DNA of 42,026 nt from Actinomycetota bacterium. Lineage in GTDB: Bacteria > Actinomycetota > Actinomycetes > Nanopelagicales > Nanopelagicaceae. The notes beneath the pieces were generated by a model. It was not told the origin of the DNA, made no database searches, and saw only the letters and a list, made by a program, of their open reading frames with translations. Shown here piece by piece: positions 36,358 through 42,026 of the stretch; the stretch's first letter is position 1; every line of letters starts with the position of its first letter. A program made the position numbers and the translations under genes. The stretch spans positions 1-42,026 of the forward strand of contig WLHB01000009.1 of NCBI GenBank assembly GCA_009702965.1. The letters are read 5' to 3'.

Positions 36358-36363
36358 AGTGTA
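36358..36363 (-). promoter_or_regulatory. -10 element of the leader peptide/DUF4395 transcript
   Basis: TACACT on the minus strand, 6 nt before the leader ATG at 36351. Confidence 0.5.
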
Positions 36364-36427
36364 AAGAAGGTTTGGCGATGTCGCTACTTGCGAAGACCTC
36401 GCAGAAAGTGCGGGCAGTGAGCGTGAA

Positions 36428-36841
36428 TTACTGAACGGCAGCAACGGCTGTGAGCACCTGGCTGCGCTTAGGTGTGCCCATCGCGCGTCCGACTTCGGTG
36501 CCATCGCGATTGAGAAAGAGCGTTGTTGGCGTTGAAAGAATATTGAGCTGACGAACAAGTTCAAGATGTGATTCGGCATCGATATGGGCATAAGCAACAT
36601 CGGGCATTGTCTGCACCATCTGCTCAAGCAGAACACGCGTTGCCCGACATGGTGAGCAGAAGGCAGATGAGAACTGCACCATCGTGACTCGCTCGCCGAG
36701 TGCGATACCAATCTGATCCGATGTCAGACGCGGCCCATCCACTGTCTTCTTACGGCGAAATTCACCGCGAGTGTGGCGAAACCAGATGCCAAATACGCTC
36801 GCTGCAGCCAATACGGCAAGGAGTGGAAGTACTGATTTCAC
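36428..36841 (-). CDS. Membrane-anchored thioredoxin-like protein
   Basis: 137 residues. N-terminal membrane helix (VLPLLAVLAAASVFGIWF, residues 4-21), then a thioredoxin fold with active site CSPC in FSSAFCSPCRATRV and the cis-Pro loop STPTTLFL. Probably faces the cytoplasm if the basic FRHTRGEFRRKK after the helix is inside; orientation is inference. Start is GTG 36841 with GAGG 8 nt upstream. Between glnR and the DUF4395 leader, matching the mycobacterial thiX-glnR-mshD order. Confidence 0.88.
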   Translation of the reverse strand: MKSVLPLLAVLAAASVFGIWFRHTRGEFRRKKTVDGPRLTSDQIGIALGERVTMVQFSSAFCSPCRATRVLLEQMVQTMPDVAYAHIDAESHLELVRQLNILSTPTTLFLNRDGTEVGRAMGTPKRSQVLTAVAAVQ

Positions 36842-36929
36842 AAGAGTATCCTCGCCTACTTAAGGCAAGTTAGCCAATCAGGGCTTACTCAGTCAGGGCT
36901 AAGCAAGCAAGAAGAATGAGCGGTGTGAG

Positions 36930-37643
36930 ATGGCAAAGGTATTGCTATTAACAAACTCCGCTGGCGCCAGCGCGCAGGTTCTTCCAGCACTTGGACTTTT
37001 GCAACACACAATCAAAATTCTTCCGCTCGAAGCATCTGTATTAATCGATGCACCAGTGATGGATCTTGTCTTTATCGATGCACGCACCGATCTTCCAAAC
37101 GTGAAGAGCTTTTCAAAGTTGCTCACTACAACTGGAGTAAGCGCACCTGTCATTGCAATTACAACTGAAGGTGGCCTCAGCGCATTCACATCTGAGTGGG
37201 GTCTTGATGATGTCATGCTCGATACCGCAGGCCCTGCTGAAATCGAAGCACGCATTCGCATTGCAATTGGTCGACGCGATGCCGCACACCTTGCAAGTGA
37301 TCCAACTGCACATGAAATTCGTCAGGGTGATGTTGTTATCGATGAAAACACATACACCGCAAAGATTAAGGGTCGCTCACTCGACCTTACCTTTAAAGAA
37401 TTTGAATTACTCAAGCACTTCGCCCAACACCCAGGTCGCGTCTTTACTCGCGCACAGTTACTGCAAGAGATCTGGGGCTATGACTATTTCGGTGGTACTC
37501 GCACAGTTGATGTTCATATTCGTCGCCTTCGTTCAAAACTTGGCCCAGAGTTTGAATCAATTATCGGAACTGTCCGCAACGTTGGTTATCGCTTCACACT
37601 TCCATCGAATGGAAAAGATAGCCCCGTAGCTGAGCGCATCTAA
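36930..37643 (+). CDS. glnR: Nitrogen regulator GlnR (atypical response regulator)
   Basis: 237 residues. Receiver-like domain with retained Asp (D50, VFIDARTD) but lacking the acidic pair and the conserved Lys; the segment [20 protein letters not shown] is characteristic of GlnR. Winged-helix domain from about 135 ([44 protein letters not shown]). Orphan regulator of nitrogen genes in actinobacteria, with no cognate kinase. Its stop overlaps the start of the mshD-like gene (TAATG). No clear -10 at leaderless spacing. Confidence 0.92.
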   Translation: MAKVLLLTNSAGASAQVLPALGLLQHTIKILPLEASVLIDAPVMDLVFIDARTDLPNVKSFSKLLTTTGVSAPVIAITTEGGLSAFTSEWGLDDVMLDTAGPAEIEARIRIAIGRRDAAHLASDPTAHEIRQGDVVIDENTYTAKIKGRSLDLTFKEFELLKHFAQHPGRVFTRAQLLQEIWGYDYFGGTRTVDVHIRRLRSKLGPEFESIIGTVRNVGYRFTLPSNGKDSPVAERI

Positions 37644-38116
37644 TGCGCCATATTCTCAAACTCTCGCGTTCACTCAATGATCCGATTGAACACATTCCAC
37701 ATCCCTACACATTTATCACCTTTGATGCCGCCACACATGCGCAACCGTGGCTTGCACTCAACAATAGAATTTTTATTAATCACCCAGATCAAGGTAATTG
37801 GGTAATGGCAGATCTTGAAAACCGTATGAGTGAACCTTGGTTTGATCCATCTGGTTTCTTCCTTTGCTTGCACGATTCCACCATCGTCGGCTTCTGCTGG
37901 ACAAAGATTCACCAAGATCTTGTCAATGCCGATCCCGTCGGTGAGCTGTACGTCATCGGTGTCGACCCAGAAGAGCACGGCAAGGGCATCGGCAAAACAG
38001 TCTGCAACGAAGGGCTGATCTACCTACGTAACAAGGGCATCAAGCAATCAATCTTGTACGTTGATGCCGATAACGAGGCCGGCAAAGGCCTCTACACATC
38101 ACTCGGCTTTAACTAG
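37643..38116 (+). CDS. MshD-like GNAT acetyltransferase, single domain, C-terminally shortened
   Basis: 157 residues. Corresponds to the catalytic C-terminal GNAT half of mycothiol synthase MshD: NRIFINHPDQGNW, WFDPSGFFLCLH, GFCWTKIH, ELYVIGVDPEEHGKGIGKT (acetyl-CoA loop) and LYVDADNEAGKGLYTSLGF. MshD proteins are about 300 residues with two GNAT repeats; here the N-terminal repeat is absent and the chain ends right after SLGF, about 15-20 residues before the usual end. The last 18 bp overlap the convergent HEPN gene. Position after glnR supports MshD descent; activity is uncertain. Confidence 0.8.
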   Translation: MRHILKLSRSLNDPIEHIPHPYTFITFDAATHAQPWLALNNRIFINHPDQGNWVMADLENRMSEPWFDPSGFFLCLHDSTIVGFCWTKIHQDLVNADPVGELYVIGVDPEEHGKGIGKTVCNEGLIYLRNKGIKQSILYVDADNEAGKGLYTSLGFN

Positions 38117-38641
38117 CCCCATCGCTTCTTGAAGCCACCGGACATTCTCCAAGCTTTTATCAAGACCTTTTATAAGTGAGGTGTTGTAGTGCGCGATTAG
38201 ATTTCGGTCCTTGTGGGCAAGATAGATCCGAGATTCCAACTCTGTATAAATAGGAAAAGTCTTTGAATCTCCCGAGGAGCCTAAAATCGTGTGTGTATAA
38301 GGAATCCATAGTGAGGTGTAATTGCGACTATGAAGAATGTTTTTCCAAAAACTGAAAGGGAGCAAATCTGTAATATTTAAGAGTTGGTTCTTCCGCTCCA
38401 GTTTTCTTCTAATCAATGCTTTTCGATAGCGTTTATCATTTTCCTGATCTACAGGTAATTTATTCATCCATTCCAAGTCATATGAATCATAAGGATTAGA
38501 TCCTAATGACTGTGGAATTACTACTCTGAGTAGTTTTTCTAGTACTCCAAGCTGCACATAGAGTCCGCTAAACTTCTGTAGGTGAATTTCGACATCTCTA
38601 TTGATCACGAGCACACAATGCAGGAGATCACCGACATTCAA
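38099..38641 (-). CDS. Abi-like HEPN-domain protein
   Basis: 180 residues from a TTG at 38641, the first possible start in an open frame without ATG; GTG codons 10 or 12 are alternatives. Features of actinobacterial Abi-like (Abi_2-related) proteins: LPFSFWKNILHSRNYTSLWIPY (95-115) and the HEPN ribonuclease motif R146-N-L-I-A-H151 (Rx4H), followed by a helix ending WLQEAMGL. Such proteins are toxins of abortive infection. GC is about 34% in four rows counted (38281-38520), against 52-60% in flanking rows, indicating transfer. It lies opposite and tail-to-tail with the mshD-like gene, and next to two hairpin units. Confidence 0.65.
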   Translation of the reverse strand: MNVGDLLHCVLVINRDVEIHLQKFSGLYVQLGVLEKLLRVVIPQSLGSNPYDSYDLEWMNKLPVDQENDKRYRKALIRRKLERKNQLLNITDLLPFSFWKNILHSRNYTSLWIPYTHTILGSSGDSKTFPIYTELESRIYLAHKDRNLIAHYNTSLIKGLDKSLENVRWLQEAMGLVKAE

Positions 38642-38680
38642 AAATAGTTGTCCACAGTATTTTAAGTTGACTCTTATGAA

Positions 38681-38745
38681 TATACTTGACCCAGCACCCC
38701 GAGAACGATCACTGGCTTCGGTTAAATCGCTCGGGGACTTTTATT
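38681..38745 (+). ncRNA. Candidate small structured RNA, unit A
   Basis: TATACT (38681-38686) followed 10 nt later by a 40-nt hairpin (38697-38736): outer stem CCCCGAG/CTCGGGG, inner stem CGAT/ATCG, apical stem TGGC/GTTA closed by a TTCG loop, then ACTTTTATT. The apical stem needs two G-U pairs that exist only in plus-strand RNA. Could be a small RNA gene or simply a terminator. Confidence 0.45.
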
Positions 38746-38772
38746 CAAGGTTTATCTGTCACCAACTCGGTG

Positions 38773-38840
38773 TATGCTCTTCCTAGGGCCCCGAGATCAG
38801 ATCACTGGCTAACGCTAAATCGCTCGGGGACATTTTTATG
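38773..38840 (+). ncRNA. Candidate small structured RNA, unit B
   Basis: Paralogue of unit A at a constant 92-bp offset: TATGCT (38773-38778), hairpin 38789-38829 with identical outer stem, GATCACTGGC shared, apical stem TGGC/GCTA with loop TAAC, then ACATTTTTATG. The apical pair changes from G-U to G-C relative to unit A, a covariation that supports a folded plus-strand RNA. Confidence 0.45.
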
Positions 38841-38867
38841 CCCGCACACTTTTATTCCCTAATAAAT

Positions 38868-40229
38868 TTAGCCCGCTACTAAATCAGCGCAGATCTTGTC
38901 AAAGATCGCACTGTGCGCATCAACATCTGCCGCAGTCGTTGCAGGTGACATCAACGCCATATTGTGAAATGGCGTCATTAAGATTCCATCGTTAAGTAAA
39001 CGCAGATGTATGTACTGCTCAAGTTCAAAATCACCACCATCGGCCGCCTCTTGTCCTGTGCGCGGAGCATCGGGAGCGAATATGTACTCACCACGTGCAC
39101 CCAATCGATTGCAATGCCATGGCAAGTCATACTTGGTAATCGCCGCATCAACGCCATCAGACCAACGATCACCCAACGCGATCATGTGCGCAAAAGCCTC
39201 GCGTGTAAGCACTTCACCTAAGGTCGCACGCATTGCAGCAAGTGATAAAGCATTTCCCGCCAACGTCGAACCAATCCCGCCAGTATCGATAATCTCTAAC
39301 TGCACCTTTGCTTTAATCGCATCAGCCACAGCATGGGTCATTCCAAATGTTCCCACCGGAACACCGCCAGCAATTGCCTTACCAATCGTAAAGAAATCAG
39401 GCTTAAGACCAAGATCTGCCGTCATTCCACCAAAGCCGACTGAGATCGTATGTGTCTCATCAATAATCAATAATGCGCCAAATTTCTTCGCTAAATCCTG
39501 CACCCCAACCAGATAACCATCTTCTGGCAAGACAATTCCAATATTTGTCATCGCAGGCTCCATCAAGATCGCAGCCACATCACCATGTGCCAACGCAGCT
39601 TCCATGGCAGCCAAGTTATTAAATTCAACAACGCGCGTTGTCTGCGCCAGTTCAACAGGAGCGCCAATATTTCCATCGCGCTTAATCGTCGCACCTTGTG
39701 CATCTAAGGTTGCAAAGGTTTCATCAACGCTTCCGTGATAACACTTATCAATCACAATAATCTTTGATCGCCCCGTAATCATGCGACAGTACCGAATCAC
39801 ATGGCGATTAGCATCGGTGGCGGTGACAGTAAATTGCCACAACGGCAGACCAAAGCGTGCGGCAAGTTCGGCAGAGACGATCGAAGCATCTTCGGTCGGT
39901 AGCATCGCCGTAATTCCCTTTGCCGCCTGTGCTGTAATCGCGGCTACTGTGGCATCAGGTGAGTGGCCGGTCATTGACCCGGTATCACCTAAGCAAAAAT
40001 CAATATATGTATTGCCATCAATATCTTCAAAGTGAGCACCCTTGGCACTTTTCACAAAAACCGCGTGATCACCAGGCCACTTAGCCATCCACGACATCGG
40101 AACACCTTCGTGCATCACTTTCTTTGAACGCTCGAACTCAAGCGCTGATTTCTTATGGGCATCAAGAAAGCGTGCATCTTCAATGGCGCGCAACTTCTTT
40201 AAATGCTCGCGATTAATCACAGTAGCCAT
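38868..40229 (-). CDS. Class III PLP aminotransferase (glutamate-1-semialdehyde aminomutase-like)
   Basis: 453 residues, fold-type I. PLP lysine K284 in FTIGKAIAGGVPVG; Asp in LLIIDETHT; ILMEPAM. Overall resembles HemL-type aminotransferases, but the usual SGTEAxxxAIRLAR cofactor-phosphate loop reads TATDANRHVIRYCRMITGR, which points to a separate transaminase subfamily rather than heme synthesis. Substrate unknown. TAAGAT lies 6 nt upstream of ATG 40229. The hairpin units follow its stop on the opposite strand. Confidence 0.85.
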   Translation of the reverse strand: MATVINREHLKKLRAIEDARFLDAHKKSALEFERSKKVMHEGVPMSWMAKWPGDHAVFVKSAKGAHFEDIDGNTYIDFCLGDTGSMTGHSPDATVAAITAQAAKGITAMLPTEDASIVSAELAARFGLPLWQFTVTATDANRHVIRYCRMITGRSKIIVIDKCYHGSVDETFATLDAQGATIKRDGNIGAPVELAQTTRVVEFNNLAAMEAALAHGDVAAILMEPAMTNIGIVLPEDGYLVGVQDLAKKFGALLIIDETHTISVGFGGMTADLGLKPDFFTIGKAIAGGVPVGTFGMTHAVADAIKAKVQLEIIDTGGIGSTLAGNALSLAAMRATLGEVLTREAFAHMIALGDRWSDGVDAAITKYDLPWHCNRLGARGEYIFAPDAPRTGQEAADGGDFELEQYIHLRLLNDGILMTPFHNMALMSPATTAADVDAHSAIFDKICADLVAG

Positions 40230-40235
40230 AGCGTT

Positions 40236-40241
40236 ATCTTA
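40236..40241 (-). promoter_or_regulatory. -10 element of the class III aminotransferase gene (leaderless)
   Basis: TAAGAT on the minus strand, 6 nt before ATG 40229. Confidence 0.4.
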
Positions 40242-40262
40242 TGTAATTGCCTAGAAAATTAA

Positions 40263-41027
40263 CTAGATTGCAGTAAATACAAAGAGCGCTTCTAGGTAAT
40301 GTTCGCCACGAATTCCAAGATTTGCCGCATCAGGTGGGGCAGTCTGTGGCTCTACACAGATCGCATCAGAATCTTCAGTATAAACAACCCACCATGGCGC
40401 ATCTGATTCAATATCAATGCGCGCAGCATCTTCCCAAATCAGCGCTGGCGTCCCGCGAATACCGGTAAATGCATCATCCCAAGGCTCGCGACCCGGTGCG
40501 ATTAATTCAGAGGTGGCAATACCTTCGCTATCGCGCTTGAGCATCTTCTCTGCAGAAAATTCCAACTCAAGTTGTCCGCCGCGATCAAGTTCACGTGGAA
40601 ACCACGGATGAAAACCTAACCATGCAGGCAGATCACAATCGCCGGCATCGTATTCAAGTGACCAACGAATCGCATCATCGAGCACTTCAACTTTCTGTTC
40701 TACCGTCGCACCACCATACGGTTTTGGTAGATGCAGTAGCGATCGACCAGGACCAATTTCTTGCCACGATGAAACAAAACCGAATCCATGTATTGCATGT
40801 GGTGGCATGAGATTTGTTGGTAATTGATGCTCACCTGTTGTTGGCGAAGTAATCAGACCGTCTCGAATCCGCCCCGCCCATGGTGCAAGGCTGTACCAAC
40901 CGTAATTCAGTGGCGATCCACGAAAGGGCAAGGCAAATTCCATCTCGCGCCAAACAACGGATGCGATATTCGCCCCTTGATCATCATCGATTCGAATCTG
41001 AAAATCAGCATCGTCGATGTATTGCAT
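40263..41027 (-). CDS. Aldose 1-epimerase-like protein (GalM family)
   Basis: 254 residues. Galactose-mutarotase-like beta-sandwich: LAPWAGRIRDG, the catalytic-region HAIHGFGF (His), LGFHPWFPREL, and CVEPQTAPPDAAN with the Glu that acts as base. Interconverts sugar anomers; the short length puts it in the YihR/YeaD-like branch. Start overlaps the stop of the upstream sugar kinase gene by one base, so the pair is coupled. Confidence 0.88.
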   Translation of the reverse strand: MQYIDDADFQIRIDDDQGANIASVVWREMEFALPFRGSPLNYGWYSLAPWAGRIRDGLITSPTTGEHQLPTNLMPPHAIHGFGFVSSWQEIGPGRSLLHLPKPYGGATVEQKVEVLDDAIRWSLEYDAGDCDLPAWLGFHPWFPRELDRGGQLELEFSAEKMLKRDSEGIATSELIAPGREPWDDAFTGIRGTPALIWEDAARIDIESDAPWWVVYTEDSDAICVEPQTAPPDAANLGIRGEHYLEALFVFTAI

Positions 41028-41929
41028 TACTTCACCTCAATACTTGGTAGTTCATGCTTATACGCGGGCTGAGCACCTTGCCGTGAACAGGTAATCGCAG
41101 CAGCTGCTGCCGCGCGCGTAAGAACACTTCGCAAAAGTTCTCCACGAAGTTCAATTAAACCGTGCGTAACCATTGCTTCCACAACAATCGCACCGACTGT
41201 ATCGCCTGCACCCACAGTATCGACGACATCAACTTTCACACCCGGTACTTCAACGCGACCATCTGCGGTAAAGCCAACTAAACCATTGGCACCACGCGTG
41301 ACAACAACTAAGAAGACCCCATCACTAATCCAACGATTGGCCACATCATCAATTGATGACTGCGGGAATAACCAGGCTAAATCATCATCGCTGACCTTAA
41401 TAACTGCAGATAACGCTGCCCATTTCTCAACAGCGGCCTCGTATAAATCACGATCTGGTTGCACTGATGGACGAATGTTTGGATCAAAGACAATCGGTGC
41501 ATACTCAGCCACCTGCATCGCCCAGTCATAGAGCGCGGATGCGCCAGGTTCAATCACGGTAACAAGTGTTCCGATATGTAAGACCTGTGGTTGATAGCGA
41601 TAAGGATCAGGCAACCACGAGGCAGAAAAATCAAAGGTGGCGGTGCCATCAATGAGAAATTCATATGAAGCAGCACCGGCGGCATCGAGTGTGACCGTGG
41701 CGGTACATGTTGGTTTATCACTTGCCAGCGCTAAATCTAAATTCACACCATCACGTAACAACTCTGCGCGCGCTGATTGCCCATAGGCATCACTTGATAT
41801 GCCATCGATAAAGTGCACATCATGTCCAAGTCGCGCCAACGCTTTTGCCGTATTAGCCGGCCCACCGCCAACAACTGGACCGCTTGGCAAAATATCAATC
41901 AGTACTTCCCCGCAGATCCAGATGCTCAC
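41027..41929 (-). CDS. PfkB-family sugar kinase (fructokinase-like)
   Basis: 300 residues, ribokinase fold. N-terminal substrate motif GGGPANTAKALARLGHDVHFIDGIS; C-terminal anion-hole/catalytic motif DTVGAGDTVGA with the base Asp. The GEVLIDILP start is typical of fructokinases. GTG start 41929 overlaps the upstream stop (GTGA), placing it in a sugar-use operon with the epimerase. Exact sugar not determined. Confidence 0.9.
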   Translation of the reverse strand: MSIWICGEVLIDILPSGPVVGGGPANTAKALARLGHDVHFIDGISSDAYGQSARAELLRDGVNLDLALASDKPTCTATVTLDAAGAASYEFLIDGTATFDFSASWLPDPYRYQPQVLHIGTLVTVIEPGASALYDWAMQVAEYAPIVFDPNIRPSVQPDRDLYEAAVEKWAALSAVIKVSDDDLAWLFPQSSIDDVANRWISDGVFLVVVTRGANGLVGFTADGRVEVPGVKVDVVDTVGAGDTVGAIVVEAMVTHGLIELRGELLRSVLTRAAAAAAITCSRQGAQPAYKHELPSIEVK

Positions 41930-42026
41930 GCGAGTTCTCCTTTACGCGCTAAAAACTCAGTGACAACTTCGACTGCAAAGAGATGATCCTCCACTTGTGG
42001 CAGCCCAGAAATAATCAACATTCCAA
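41926..42026 (-). CDS. C-terminus of an unidentified protein (cut by window edge)
   Basis: The last 32 residues are visible: MLIISGLPQVEDHLFAVEVV followed by TEFLARKGELA. The stop (TGA, 41926-41928) overlaps the PfkB start. Too little sequence to name a family; operon context suggests sugar metabolism. Confidence 0.6.
   Translation of the reverse strand, partial: GMLIISGLPQVEDHLFAVEVVTEFLARKGELA

Noticed and set aside
38635-38637. ATG as start of the HEPN gene.
   Set aside because: It is out of frame and ends after ten codons; only TTG 38641 or internal GTG codons fit the frame.
38697-38829. Two repeats as a CRISPR array or as att sites of an integrated element.
   Set aside because: Only two copies, each itself a hairpin with its own -10, no cas or integrase gene, and the spacing contains a second promoter-like region.

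Overview
The window is a chromosomal segment of a streamlined, moderate-GC actinomycete. Diagnostic genes are mycothiol synthesis (mshA, an mshD-like gene), carD, glnR, senX3-regX3 with phoU, the DUF2530, DUF3027 and DUF3263 proteins, and an actinobacterial-type serC. GC well below that of Streptomyces or Mycobacterium, gene ends that touch or overlap, and abundant leaderless starts fit the freshwater acI lineage (Nanopelagicales, e.g. Planktophila). That assignment is inference; there is no rRNA here.

Layout. 1-3653: maltose-type ABC importer malE, malF, malG (minus; malG cut by the left edge), with a perfect hairpin between malE and malF. 3654-9448: citrate synthase, pdxH, serC, two MFS transporters and a DUF2530 protein. 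9445-15574: cold-shock protein, DUF3027, groEL with a CIRCE operator, DUF3263, a group II decarboxylase and a two-domain SDR protein. 15598-20137: NDH-2, alpha/beta hydrolase, carbonic anhydrase, tRNA-Thr, Ppx/GppA and a Nudix-phosphatase fusion. 20140-27743: ppk, SGNH hydrolase, rlmB, cysS, ispDF, carD and an LpqE-like lipoprotein. 27744-32831: regX3, senX3, phoU, gpmA, YbjN-like and mshA. 32851-38116: asparaginase, nitrobindin-like protein, a 44-residue membrane peptide, ygfZ, fur, DUF4395, a 27-codon leader peptide with attenuator-like hairpin, thioredoxin, glnR and an mshD-like gene. 38099-38843: an AT-rich insert with an Abi-like HEPN gene and two paralogous hairpin elements. 38868-42026: class III aminotransferase, aldose epimerase, PfkB sugar kinase and the end of an unidentified gene.

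The genes are mostly housekeeping. Links among them: phosphate (senX3/regX3/phoU, ppk, ppx), redox and sulfur (mycothiol genes, thioredoxin, DUF4395, fur, ygfZ), nitrogen (glnR, asparaginase), stress (groEL/CIRCE, cold shock, carD) and sugar uptake (malEFG, pfkB, galM).

The two most interesting loci are (i) the previously unannotated leader peptide/attenuator ahead of DUF4395, starting on a leaderless promoter and carrying a Cys codon inside the 5' arm of a hairpin; and (ii) the HEPN gene with two tandem promoter-plus-hairpin units, inserted where the mshD-like gene loses its C-terminus. Twenty starts in the window have a TANNNT hexamer exactly 6 or 7 nt before the ATG, so leaderless transcription appears to be the default here. 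No intergenic gap exceeds 300 bases.
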